A stretch of DNA of 60,818 nt from Mycobacterium szulgai (lineage in GTDB: Bacteria > Actinomycetota > Actinomycetes > Mycobacteriales > Mycobacteriaceae): positions 1 to 60,818 of the forward strand of contig NZ_LQPW01000029.1 in assembly GCF_002116635.1 (NCBI RefSeq). The letters run 5' to 3'. Below are positions 36,146-44,995 of this stretch, in pieces. Made by a program: the position numbers and the translations under genes. The notes below the pieces were generated by a model, which was not told the DNA's origin, searched no databases, and saw nothing but the letters and a program-made list of their open reading frames with translations. Position 1 is the stretch's first letter, and every line of letters starts with the position of its first letter.

Positions 36146-38776
36146 GTGGCCCTTCCTAATCTCACTCGTGACCAGGCTGTCGAACGCGCCGCGGCCGTCA
36201 CCGTGGACAACTACCGGATCGATCTCGACGTGACCGACGGTTCGGGCGCGCCGGGCGAGCGCACGTTCCGGTCCATCACCACCGTGACGTTCGACGCGCT
36301 CGCCGGCGCCGACACCGTGATCGACCTCGCCGCTGACACCGTCCGCAGCGCCACCCTCAACGGCCGGGAACTCGACATCTCGGGCTACGACGAATCGACC
36401 GGGATTGCGCTACGCGGACTTGCCGACCGCAATGTCCTTGTCGTCGACGCGGACTGCCGCTACTCCAACACCGGCGAGGGCCTGCATCGCTTCGTCGACC
36501 CGGTGGATGGCGAAACCTACCTGTATTCGCAGTTCGAGACCGCCGATGCCAAGCAGATGTTCGCCTGCTTCGACCAACCCGATCTCAAGGCCACGTTCGA
36601 CATCCGGGTCACCGCGCCCCAGCACTGGAAGGTGGTCTCCAACGGCGCGACCGCGTCCGTGTCGGACCCCCACAAGAACCGCAACGGCAGAGTGCACACT
36701 TTCGCGACCACGCCGCGGATGAGCACCTACCTGGTTGCGCTGATCGCCGGCCCGTACGCCGTCTGGGAGGACTCCTACAGCGACGAGCACGGCACTATCC
36801 CGCTGGGCATCTATTGCCGTGCCTCGCTGGCGCAACACATGGACGCGGAGCGGTTGTTCACCGAAACCAAGCAGGGATTCGGCTTCTACCACAAGCACTT
36901 TGGGCTGCCCTATGCATTCGGCAAGTACGACCAGCTGTTCGTGCCCGAATTCAACGCCGGGGCAATGGAAAACGCCGGTGCGGTGACGTTCCTCGAGGAC
37001 TACGTATTCCGCAGCAAGGTCACCAGGGCATCCTACGAACGGCGCGCCGAGACGGTGCTGCACGAAATGGCCCACATGTGGTTCGGCGACCTGGTGACCA
37101 TGAGCTGGTGGGACGACTTGTGGCTCAACGAGTCCTTCGCCACCTTCGCCTCGGTGCTGTGTCAAAGTGAGGCAACCGAATACACGGAGGCCTGGACGAC
37201 GTTTGCCACCGTCGAGAAGTCGTGGGCGTACCGCCAGGACCAGCTGCCGTCGACGCATCCGATCGCCGCCGACATCCCCGACCTGGCCGCAGTCGAGGTG
37301 AATTTCGACGGAATCACCTACGCCAAAGGCGCTTCGGTACTCAAGCAGCTCGTCGCCTATGTCGGCCTGGAGCATTTCCTGGCGGGGTTGCGCGACTACT
37401 TCCGCACGCACGCATTCGGCAATGCCACGTTCGACGATCTGCTGGCCGCGCTGGAGCAGGCGTCGGGCCGCGACCTGTCGAATTGGGGTCAGCAATGGCT
37501 GCGCACCACCGGGCTCAACACGTTGCGGCCCGAGTTCGACGTCGACGCCGACGGAAAATTCACCCGGTTCGTGGTGGCGCAGAGCGGTGCCGCGCCGGGT
37601 GCGGGCGAGACCCGCGTGCACCGGGTGGCGATCGGCATTTACGACGAAGATGGATCCGGCAAGCTGGTCCGGGTCCACCGCGAAGAGCTGGACGTCGCTG
37701 GTTCGACGACCGAAGTTACTGCGCTGGTTGGGGTTTCGCGCGGAAAGCTGGTTTTGGTCAACGATGACGACCTGACGTATTGCTCGCTGCGGCTCGACGC
37801 CGAATCGCTGCAGGCCGCATTGCAGCGCATCGCCGACATCGCCGAGCCGCTGCCACGCTCGCTGGTGTGGTCGGCGGCCTGGGAGATGACCCGCGAAGCC
37901 GAACTGCGTGCCCGCGACTTCGTGTCACTGGTGACCGGCGGCGTGCACGCCGAAACCGAAGTCGGGGTATTGCAGCGACTGCTGCTGCAGGCGCAGACGG
38001 CGCTGGGTTCCTATGCCGAGCCGGGGTGGGCGCGCGACCACGGCTGGCCGCAATACGCCGACCGGCTGCTGGAATTGGCACGTGAGGCCCAGCCCGGATC
38101 GGATCATCAGCTCGCCTACATCAACGCCTTGTGCTCGTCGGTGCTGTCGTCCCGGCACGTGGAAACGTTGGCGGGTCTGGTCGACCCAAGTCTTTCGGAC
38201 CCCACCGCGCTGGGATTGGCGGGCGTCGACGTCGACACCGACCTGCGCTGGCGCATCGTTATCGCGCTGGCGACCGCAGGTGCCATCGACGCCGACGGGC
38301 CCGACTCGCCGCGGATCGACTCCGAAGCTGAGCGTGACCCCACGGCCGCCGGCAAACGGCATGCCGCCCAAGCCTCCGCCGCACGACCTCAGCTCGAGGT
38401 CAAGGAACAGGCCTTCCTAACGGTGGTCGAGGATGACACCTTGGCCAATGCCTTCGGGCGCGCGATTATCGCGGGCATAGCCGCGCCGGGGCAGAGTGAG
38501 TTGCTCAAGCCGTTCACCGCACGTTATTTCGATGCCATCCCGGGAGTCTGGGCTCGGCGATCCAGCGAAGTCGCCCAGTCCGTCGTCGTCGGCCTCTACC
38601 CGTATTCGGACATCAGTGAAGAGGGCATCGCGGCCGCCGACGAGTTCCTCAGCGACCCCGAGGTGCCCCCGGCGTTACGCAGGTTGGTGCTCGAGGGCCA
38701 AGCGGCGGTGAAGCGGTCGTTGCGAGCCCGGCTTTTCGACGCGGCGGAGCCGGCGCTTCAGGCCGCAGACGGCTAA
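36146..38776 (+). CDS. pepN: Aminopeptidase N (M1 metallopeptidase)
   Basis: PepN is an 876-residue zinc aminopeptidase that recycles peptides. The substrate motif GAMEN and the zinc site [13 protein letters not shown] with the distal Glu (NESFA) are intact. An ERAP1-like C-terminal domain completes it. The GTG start reads [18 protein letters not shown] segment near residues 715-750 ([20 protein letters not shown]) looks like a loop. The gene is monocistronic, divergent from the PE_PGRS gene. A hairpin follows it. Confidence 0.97.
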   Translation: MALPNLTRDQAVERAAAVTVDNYRIDLDVTDGSGAPGERTFRSITTVTFDALAGADTVIDLAADTVRSATLNGRELDISGYDESTGIALRGLADRNVLVVDADCRYSNTGEGLHRFVDPVDGETYLYSQFETADAKQMFACFDQPDLKATFDIRVTAPQHWKVVSNGATASVSDPHKNRNGRVHTFATTPRMSTYLVALIAGPYAVWEDSYSDEHGTIPLGIYCRASLAQHMDAERLFTETKQGFGFYHKHFGLPYAFGKYDQLFVPEFNAGAMENAGAVTFLEDYVFRSKVTRASYERRAETVLHEMAHMWFGDLVTMSWWDDLWLNESFATFASVLCQSEATEYTEAWTTFATVEKSWAYRQDQLPSTHPIAADIPDLAAVEVNFDGITYAKGASVLKQLVAYVGLEHFLAGLRDYFRTHAFGNATFDDLLAALEQASGRDLSNWGQQWLRTTGLNTLRPEFDVDADGKFTRFVVAQSGAAPGAGETRVHRVAIGIYDEDGSGKLVRVHREELDVAGSTTEVTALVGVSRGKLVLVNDDDLTYCSLRLDAESLQAALQRIADIAEPLPRSLVWSAAWEMTREAELRARDFVSLVTGGVHAETEVGVLQRLLLQAQTALGSYAEPGWARDHGWPQYADRLLELAREAQPGSDHQLAYINALCSSVLSSRHVETLAGLVDPSLSDPTALGLAGVDVDTDLRWRIVIALATAGAIDADGPDSPRIDSEAERDPTAAGKRHAAQASAARPQLEVKEQAFLTVVEDDTLANAFGRAIIAGIAAPGQSELLKPFTARYFDAIPGVWARRSSEVAQSVVVGLYPYSDISEEGIAAADEFLSDPEVPPALRRLVLEGQAAVKRSLRARLFDAAEPALQAADG

Positions 38777-39082
38777 TCCCGGGCACGGCTCGCAGTTGAG
38801 TGCTGATCAACTGCTGCAATCAATTTGGCCAACGTAGCGGGTATGCACACCGAACGTCACCGGACACTTGATACTGAGGCACTTCGCCTCATCGAGCCGC
38901 CCTCAGTGGACGATTTAACCCTAGCGGATAAGGCACGCCCGCAAGTAACTACTTAGTTCGGATCAGCGCGGGCAAACATGGGTTGAGTCGCGAATGGTGT
39001 GACTGCGCAACCCTTTTCAGTCGCTTCCAGACATGACCAGCGTGCCAAGACTGCCCGCCTCTCGACACGAGGAGGAATTTAG
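38777..39082. other. Intergenic region between pepN and the PPE gene
   Basis: This 306-bp region has no good ORF. GCAGTTGA and TCAACTGC (38792-38814) form an 8-bp stem that may end pepN. TGAGGC and GCCTCA (38875-38891) form a second stem. The end holds GAGGAGGAA, the ribosome-binding site of the PPE gene. No promoter can be set with confidence. Confidence 0.5.
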
Positions 39083-40417
39083 GTGGGATGCGCAGACGGC
39101 GGGCTCATGATGATCGGGTGTGACTGGGGAGCCATACCGCCGGAGGTACATTCGGCGTCACTACTGGGCCCCGGGCCCGGCCCGTTGCTGTCCGCCGCGG
39201 CGGCGTGGAGATCGCTGAGCGGTGAATATGCCTTAGCGGCAGACGAACTCACCGCAGTGTTGGTTGAGGTGCAAGGCAGCGCATGGCAGGGCCCAAGCGC
39301 GGAAAGTTTTGTGGCCGTGCACATGGTGTATGCGGCGTGGCTAACTGAGGCGAGCGCAGACTGCGCCGCGGCGGCCGCGCAGCACGAGTCGGCAGCCGTG
39401 GCCTACGGTGCCGCGCTGGCAGAAATGCCGACATTGGCGGAATTGGCTGCCAATCATGTCATTCACGGGGTATTGATAGCGACGAATTTCTTTGGAATCA
39501 ATACGATTCCGATCACGCTCAACGAGGCAGACTACGTGCGCATGTGGATTCAGGCCGCCGCGGTGATGGGTGCTTACGAAGTGGCCTCGATTGCAGCATT
39601 AGCGGCGGTGGCCCACACCCCGCCGGCGCCGGTGCTGGTCAAGCCGGGCGTCGGTCACCTTGCCGAAAGTGCGCTATTGCCAACACTTTCCCAGCCGCCT
39701 TGGTGGGACGTGATCTGGCAACTGATCGAGACCCTTGCCCAGGTCGTAAGCCAGGCGGTATCCGCGCTGGCCAGCGAGATATTTTCCTTCAGTGTCGAAC
39801 TGATCTTCTACCTAGGTCAGTGGCTGGTGGCGTATGCAGTCCTGATAGGCGGCTATCTACTTCAGCTACTGCACGTGCTGAACGTGCTCATTACCGACCT
39901 GCTCGCGTTGTTCTTGTTGGACGCCCAACTAGTGATCCTCTTTCTCTACATCACCGTGCGCGCAATGGACGCAGTAGTCGCGTTGGTGGCTGAGTTCCTG
40001 GGCAAGGTGTTGGGAACGCTGTCCTGGGCGCTCGACCAGGCGGCCACAGCGGTGGCCGAGGCAATACGCGAGCTGCTCGGAGGTGTGGCGGCGGCGGCGC
40101 AATCGGTGGGATATGTATCCGCGTCGCCTCAAGGCGGTGTCGGCTCGTTACCCACCGGCGGGATCGCGGCGGCACCTGTCACGTTGCCAGCTGATATCGC
40201 CCCCGCCGGCAGCTCCGCGGCGGGGTCGGGGACAGTAGCCGCCTCCGAGCGGGGTGCCGGCACGTTGTGGGGATTTGCCGGGACCACGCATGAGGCGGCG
40301 ATGCGACAACCTGGTGGGTTGTCGATCTTAGGTAGCGGCGAACTCGGGGGCGGGATGCGCATGCCGCTGTTGCCGAGTACGTGGCACGCAATTCCTGCAC
40401 TCGCGGTCGCGCCCTAA
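39083..40417 (+). CDS. PPE family protein, PPE-PPW subfamily
   Basis: The protein has 444 residues. The PPE core ([10 protein letters not shown] near residue 15) is followed by the helical domain with SAWQGPS (the WxG turn). The C-terminus has GFAGT and PLLPSTW, the GFxGT and PxxPxxW signatures of the PPW subfamily. The start adds a short Cys-containing extension [13 protein letters not shown] before the canonical motif; GTG 39083 has GGAGG 7 nt upstream. Residues of about 220-315 are unusually hydrophobic ([27 protein letters not shown]) and could form several membrane segments. No PE partner gene is next to it. Expected to be an ESX-5 substrate. Confidence 0.9.
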   Translation: MGCADGGLMMIGCDWGAIPPEVHSASLLGPGPGPLLSAAAAWRSLSGEYALAADELTAVLVEVQGSAWQGPSAESFVAVHMVYAAWLTEASADCAAAAAQHESAAVAYGAALAEMPTLAELAANHVIHGVLIATNFFGINTIPITLNEADYVRMWIQAAAVMGAYEVASIAALAAVAHTPPAPVLVKPGVGHLAESALLPTLSQPPWWDVIWQLIETLAQVVSQAVSALASEIFSFSVELIFYLGQWLVAYAVLIGGYLLQLLHVLNVLITDLLALFLLDAQLVILFLYITVRAMDAVVALVAEFLGKVLGTLSWALDQAATAVAEAIRELLGGVAAAAQSVGYVSASPQGGVGSLPTGGIAAAPVTLPADIAPAGSSAAGSGTVAASERGAGTLWGFAGTTHEAAMRQPGGLSILGSGELGGGMRMPLLPSTWHAIPALAVAP

Positions 40418-40455
40418 GGCCACGACTCCTATCGACCACCGCACCCGCGGGGAGG

Positions 40456-40923
40456 TCAGGCGGGCGAGATTCCCGCGCTGAGTACCCGGATCGCGCTGAC
40501 CAGCCCATCGATCAAGTGGCCCTGCTCGAAAGCCGAGGAAGCGGCGGCAACCCCGAGCGGAGCCGCCGACTCGGCGCCGCGGCCGCGAACCGCTGAGCCG
40601 TACACCACCTCGATGGCGGACTGGTCGGGCGAGACGGCGAGCAGCACCGCATTGTCGGGCGTCGGCACCTTGGCCAACAGTTCGCGGGCGCGCGCGGCGG
40701 TGTCGCTGCCCAGGTCACCGATATAGACGGCGAACCGCGCCCGAGACGCCCGCGAGCCATATTTCAGCGCGTCGTCGACGGCGACAAGGTCGTTGATCGG
40801 GAAGGGGTAGTGCACCGACAGTTCGCCGGGCTCAGTGACCCCGGAGACGCGTCCGCTGGTGGTGATTGCCCAGCCATAGGGCAGCTCAGTGGGTTCGATC
40901 GTCGCGACTTCACCACGTGCCAC
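40456..40923 (-). CDS. DUF5130 protein, TPM-like fold (Rv2468c-like)
   Basis: From GTG 40923 the protein has 155 residues; GGAGGAGG lies 6 nt upstream. The longer ATG 40968 form is possible but lacks such a site. The central part ([18 protein letters not shown], then [11 protein letters not shown] and [13 protein letters not shown]) resembles TPM-domain proteins. As far as I recall, the M. smegmatis proteins from this locus co-purify with the cytochrome bcc-aa3 supercomplex; this is not shown here. The start overlaps the upstream small gene by 14 bp, implying translational coupling. Confidence 0.8.
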   Translation of the reverse strand: MARGEVATIEPTELPYGWAITTSGRVSGVTEPGELSVHYPFPINDLVAVDDALKYGSRASRARFAVYIGDLGSDTAARARELLAKVPTPDNAVLLAVSPDQSAIEVVYGSAVRGRGAESAAPLGVAAASSAFEQGHLIDGLVSAIRVLSAGISPA

Positions 40924-41152
40924 TTGCGCCTCCTCCAACTGTGAACTCCGGTGCGTTGTGCCCGCCATGCCCGTGCGAGTGCCCGACGTCTTCGTCGGTG
41001 GCTGCCCACAGGATCGGCGGGTGGGTCCACGGCTCGGAGAGTTTGTAGGTCGCCGGGTGCGGGCCCTTGCGCGACCAGATCAATCCCACCAGCACGATGA
41101 CCAGCAACAACGGGATGCCAATGAAAAGCAGATGGATCTGCATAACGCTCAC
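40910..41152 (-). CDS. Small single-pass membrane protein, His-rich tail (Rv2468A-like)
   Basis: This 80-residue protein has one membrane helix ([20 protein letters not shown], residues 7-26), a basic stop-transfer RKG, and a cytosolic tail with a His/Gly cluster [10 protein letters not shown]. The GTG start has TACGGT (41160-41165) 7 nt upstream and no ribosome-binding site, so it looks leaderless; ATG 41143 is an alternative. Homologues may be a small subunit of the respiratory supercomplex; this is tentative. The His cluster could bind metal. It is followed by the DUF5130 gene, overlapping by 14 bp. Confidence 0.75.
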   Translation of the reverse strand: MSVMQIHLLFIGIPLLLVIVLVGLIWSRKGPHPATYKLSEPWTHPPILWAATDEDVGHSHGHGGHNAPEFTVGGGASGTW

Positions 41153-41189
41153 GACGCAAACCGTATCCCACCGGGGCAGCGAACGTCAG

Positions 41190-41837
41190 CTAGGCCGCGC
41201 CTTCGCCCAGATACCGTGCCCAGGAGGGGTCCAGCTCCTTGACCGTCGACAGCAATCGCCAGTGCTGGCCCGTCGGTGGCAGCGGCGCGCGGCGCAACAC
41301 CCAGCCGAGCTCGGCGAGCAGGCGGTCGCCCTTGCGGTGGTTGCACGTCGAGCAGCAGGCGACGCAGTTCTCCCACGAGTGGTCGCCACCGCGGCTGCGC
41401 GGCACCACGTGGTCGACGGTGTCGGCCTTCGCTCCGCAGTAGGCGCAGCAGAACCGGTCGCGGTGCATTAATGCGGCCCGGGTCATAGGGACCCGGGCCC
41501 GGTAGGGAACTCGCACATAGGTGCGTAGCTGGATCACCGACGGCACCACGATCGACCTGGTCGCCGAGTGGATCAGGGGTCCGGCCGGATCGTCGTGCAC
41601 CACGTCGGCCTTACCGCAGATCAACATGACGATCGCGCGGCGCAGCGGCAACGCGGTGAGCGGCTCGTAGGTGGAGTTCAGCAGCAGCACCCGCCGGCGA
41701 TTCCAGATCGATGCGCTCTCAAGGCGGGCGGGCGGGTGAATCTCGACACTATGCAGGCATGACGCGGCTGAGGGCCCGGTTACGCCTGCCGCGGCACCGG
41801 AACTGCGGTGGCTGCGGCGTTTCTTGCGCTGCGCCAT
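41190..41837 (-). CDS. HNH endonuclease family protein (Rv2469c-like)
   Basis: This 215-residue protein has an N-terminal region reading WNRRRVLLLNSTYEPL and a C-terminal HNH nuclease with zinc Cys pairs: CAYCGAKADTVDHVVPRS, then ENCVACCSTCNHRKG. ATG 41837 has GGAGG 6 nt upstream. HNH proteins of this type are common in actinobacteria and may act in DNA repair or defence; function is unproven. It is divergent from glbO and 37 bp upstream of the small membrane protein gene. Confidence 0.92.
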   Translation of the reverse strand: MAQRKKRRSHRSSGAAAGVTGPSAASCLHSVEIHPPARLESASIWNRRRVLLLNSTYEPLTALPLRRAIVMLICGKADVVHDDPAGPLIHSATRSIVVPSVIQLRTYVRVPYRARVPMTRAALMHRDRFCCAYCGAKADTVDHVVPRSRGGDHSWENCVACCSTCNHRKGDRLLAELGWVLRRAPLPPTGQHWRLLSTVKELDPSWARYLGEGAA

Positions 41838-41956
41838 AAATCCTCCGCGGACAGTCCACCATGATTTGCTGCTGACTGCACGCCAATTGCCTCGCGCGCG
41901 CCGTGTCGATCCGGTGAACACCTGGAACGCTCAGCGGTGGCCCACAATGGAAGACG

Positions 41957-42352
41957 ATGGATCAAACAACGGAATCGTTCTATGACGCGATCGGCGGCGC
42001 CGAAACCTTCCACGCCATAGTCTCGCGTTTTTACGAGCAAGTCGCCGACGACGAGGTACTGCGTCCCCTGTACCCCGAAGAGGACCTGACGGGCGCCGAA
42101 CAGCGGTTACGCATGTTCTTGGAGCAGTACTGGGGCGGTCCGCGAACCTATTCAGACCAGCGCGGTCATCCCCGGCTGCGGATGCGCCACGTCCCCTTTC
42201 GGATCACCCCCATCGAGCGCGACGCCTGGTTGCGGTGCATGCATACCGCGGTCGCCTCGATCGACTCCCAGACCCTTGACGACGAACACCGCCGCACGCT
42301 GCTCAACTATCTCGAAATGGCCGCCCACTCCCTCGTGAACTCCGCGTTTTGA
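41957..42352 (+). CDS. glbO: Truncated haemoglobin, group II
   Basis: GlbO has 131 residues, about the family size (128 in M. tuberculosis). The proximal His is in MRHVPFRI and the distal Trp (G8) in DAWLRCM; the Tyr-rich entrance reads RPLYPEEDL. It binds O2 and is linked to oxygen transfer or NO and peroxide defence at the membrane. The stop shares one base with the aglA ATG (TGATG), so the two are coupled. Confidence 0.96.
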   Translation: MDQTTESFYDAIGGAETFHAIVSRFYEQVADDEVLRPLYPEEDLTGAEQRLRMFLEQYWGGPRTYSDQRGHPRLRMRHVPFRITPIERDAWLRCMHTAVASIDSQTLDDEHRRTLLNYLEMAAHSLVNSAF

Positions 42353-43956
42353 TGGTCGGTCAAGGGGCGCAGCCCGGCTCGTGGTGGCAGTCCGCGGTCT
42401 TCTACCAGGTTTATCCGCGGTCGTTCGCCGACAGCAACGGTGATGGTGTGGGTGACCTGGACGGGCTGGCGGGGCGGCTGGACCACCTGGTCCGTCTCGG
42501 CGTCGACGCGATCTGGATCAATCCGGTCACCGTCTCGCCGATGGCCGATCACGGCTACGACGTCTCCGATCCTCGCGACATCGACCCACTGTTCGGCGGA
42601 ATGGCCGCCTTCGAGCGGCTCATCGCGGCCGCACACCAGCGGGGCATCAAAGTCACCATGGATGTGGTGCCCAACCACACCAGTTCGGCGCACCCCTGGT
42701 TTCGGGCGGCGCTGGCGGCCGGGCCAGGCACCGAGGCAAGGGACCGTTATTTCTTTCGCGACGGCCGCGGCCCCGGCGGGCTGCTTCCGCCGAACAACTG
42801 GGAATCGGTGTTCGGCGGGCCGGCCTGGACGCGGGTGTTCGAACCCGACGGCAGCCCCGGTCAGTGGTATCTGCACCTCTTCGATGCCGAACAGCCCGAC
42901 TTGAACTGGGACAACACGGAAGTCTTCGACGACTTCGAGAAGACACTGCGGTTCTGGCTCGAACGCGGCGTCGACGGTTTCCGCATCGACGTGGCGCACG
43001 GAATGGCCAAGCCGCCGGGGCTACCGGACAGCCAGGACATGAGCGAGGTCTTGCGCCACACCGACGATGACCCACGCTTCAACCGTCCGCATGTGCACGC
43101 GATACACCGCGACATCCGAGCGGTGATCGACGACTATCCCGGGGCGGTGACCGTCGGCGAAGTATGGGTGACCGACAACGCGCGATGGGCCGAATACGTG
43201 CGGCCCGACGAACTGCATCTGGGCTTCAACTTCCGGTTGGCGCGCACCGATTTCGACGCCGCCGAAATTCACGACGCCGTGCAGAACTCCGTGGAAGCCG
43301 CGGCGCTGGAAGACGCCACTCCGACCTGGACGCTGGCCAACCACGACGTCGGCCGGGAAGTGACCCGCTACGGCGACGGCGAAATCGGCCTACGCCGGGC
43401 GCGGGCGATGGCGATGCTGATGCTGGCCCTGCCCGGTGCGGTGTTCATCTACAACGGCCAGGAGCTGGGATTGCCCGACGTAGACCTGCCCGACGAGGTA
43501 CTGCAGGACCCTACCTGGGAACGCTCCGGGCACACCGAACGCGGCCGTGACCGGTGCCGGGTGCCGCTCCCGTGGTCGGGCGATACTCCCCCGTTCGGGT
43601 TCTCCAGCTGCGCTCAGACCTGGTTACCTATGCCCGCCGACTGGTCTGCGCTGACCGTCGAAAAGCAGCTCGGCGACCCCAGCTCAATGCTGACCTTCTT
43701 CCGACGTGCACTCCGATTGCGCAGGGAGCGTGCGGAGTTCGATGGCAGCGAGATCGACTGGCTGTCGGCGAACGGCGACGCATTGATCTTTCGGCGCGGC
43801 GGTGGCGGGTTGGTTTGTGCGCTCAACGCGGGCCAGCGTCCTATGGCGCTGCCGGCAGGAGAGCTGCTCCTGGCCAGCGAGCCATTGACCAACGGCAAGT
43901 TGGCGCCAGACAGCGCGGCCTGGCTGTTGACTCAGCGCAACACCAGGCCCGGCTGA
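42352..43956 (+). CDS. aglA: Alpha-glucosidase, glycoside hydrolase family 13
   Basis: This 534-residue GH13 enzyme has the (beta/alpha)8 barrel with DGVGDLDGL near residue 29, the nucleophile Asp in GFRIDVAH, the acid Glu in VGEVWV and the third Asp in ANHDVGRE. It hydrolyses alpha-glucosides (maltose, oligosaccharides). No signal peptide, so cytosolic. The ATG 42352 follows the glbO stop by overlap. Its 3' end overlaps the convergent hypothetical gene by 25 bp. Confidence 0.94.
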   Translation: MVGQGAQPGSWWQSAVFYQVYPRSFADSNGDGVGDLDGLAGRLDHLVRLGVDAIWINPVTVSPMADHGYDVSDPRDIDPLFGGMAAFERLIAAAHQRGIKVTMDVVPNHTSSAHPWFRAALAAGPGTEARDRYFFRDGRGPGGLLPPNNWESVFGGPAWTRVFEPDGSPGQWYLHLFDAEQPDLNWDNTEVFDDFEKTLRFWLERGVDGFRIDVAHGMAKPPGLPDSQDMSEVLRHTDDDPRFNRPHVHAIHRDIRAVIDDYPGAVTVGEVWVTDNARWAEYVRPDELHLGFNFRLARTDFDAAEIHDAVQNSVEAAALEDATPTWTLANHDVGREVTRYGDGEIGLRRARAMAMLMLALPGAVFIYNGQELGLPDVDLPDEVLQDPTWERSGHTERGRDRCRVPLPWSGDTPPFGFSSCAQTWLPMPADWSALTVEKQLGDPSSMLTFFRRALRLRRERAEFDGSEIDWLSANGDALIFRRGGGGLVCALNAGQRPMALPAGELLLASEPLTNGKLAPDSAAWLLTQRNTRPG

Positions 43957-44594
43957 CCGCGTCGGCGGTACACCGAGCCGTAGCGCGCGTCGACCCGTAA
44001 CCACGCCGGCAGAATGCGAATGCGGATCATTTCGTCGGTGGCGATCGCCTCCGCCGACTGAGGCACGAAACCCATTGCCGTCAAGGCGAATACGCAACGC
44101 ATGGGCAGCCCTACGGTAATGTCGGCCGAACTGACCTCGATGACCTCCTGGTCGAGCAATGAAACGGGCGGACCATGCGAACCGCTGTGTTCCTTGGCCA
44201 GTTGAGCGCCGCGCTGCGCCAGGTCGACGACCACGCCGGCCGGCACATCGTCGAGGTGGGTGAAGCCTGATTCCGGCGGCAACGCGCCCCGCCACGCCGA
44301 GTCCATCGAGTAGCCCGGGTCGATGAAACCCGAACTGTCCATTGCGGCCAGCCCCCGCGCCAACGCGTCCGCCCCGACCGACATGTCGCCGGGACGCACA
44401 CTGCCTGCCACCACTCGGCTGGCCAGCACATCGAAACCCGTTGCCACCCAAGCCGTCAGCAATCCGTCCGAACGCTGGCGGAGGCGGATGATCGCCGAAT
44501 CATCCAGCCGCATAGCATGATCCACGAATGTGACCAGATCTTTGCGGTGGGCCGGATCCCCCAGCCACAAACCGCGCTCGGCTACCGAATCCAC
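43932..44594 (-). CDS. Conserved hypothetical protein (Rv2474c-like)
   Basis: This 220-residue protein has no motif that I recognise. The N-terminus is [21 protein letters not shown], and an all-alpha-looking middle precedes a basic, hydrophobic C-terminus (AWLRVDARYGSVYRR). The GTG start at 44594 overlaps the thioesterase stop by 13 bp, so it is probably made from the same mRNA as gdh and the thioesterase. Its end overlaps aglA (convergent). A neighbour of Gdh and a thioesterase, its role is unknown. Confidence 0.75.
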   Translation of the reverse strand: MDSVAERGLWLGDPAHRKDLVTFVDHAMRLDDSAIIRLRQRSDGLLTAWVATGFDVLASRVVAGSVRPGDMSVGADALARGLAAMDSSGFIDPGYSMDSAWRGALPPESGFTHLDDVPAGVVVDLAQRGAQLAKEHSGSHGPPVSLLDQEVIEVSSADITVGLPMRCVFALTAMGFVPQSAEAIATDEMIRIRILPAWLRVDARYGSVYRRRGQPGLVLR

Positions 44595-44995
44595 CGCTGC
44601 AAGTACTCCCGATGGTGTGGCGACAGCCGCACCAGTCGCTGCTCCTCGATATGTACGGTGGCCAACTGCGATTCGGCGATGACGGCCGGTTTGGAGTCCG
44701 GATCGGCGTTTACCGAACGCACTTCATAGCCGAGGGTGAAGTCCACCGCCCGCAGCCGCTTGGTCCACATCGTCACCTGCAGCGGAGAATCGGCCAGCCG
44801 CAACTGGTCCTTATAGGTGACCCGGACGTCGGCGATCAGCAGGCCGATGGTGGTGATGTCAGCTCCGAACGGCTCTTTGAGGAACGGGACACGCGCCTCT
44901 TCGAGGATGGTGACCATGGTGGCGTGGTTGATGTGCTGGTACATGTCGATGTCGGACCAGCGCACCGGCACTGCCGCGACGAACCCGTGGCTCAC
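44582..44995 (-). CDS. Acyl-CoA thioesterase, hotdog fold (4HBT, Rv2475c-like)
   Basis: This 137-residue hotdog thioesterase has the catalytic Asp in [13 protein letters not shown] near residue 15, the 4HBT type. It probably hydrolyses acyl-CoA of unknown chain. The GTG at 44995 shares GTGA with the gdh stop, giving a 4-bp overlap. A long upstream reading (to 45205) falls inside gdh and is rejected. Confidence 0.88.
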   Translation of the reverse strand: MSHGFVAAVPVRWSDIDMYQHINHATMVTILEEARVPFLKEPFGADITTIGLLIADVRVTYKDQLRLADSPLQVTMWTKRLRAVDFTLGYEVRSVNADPDSKPAVIAESQLATVHIEEQRLVRLSPHHREYLQRWIR

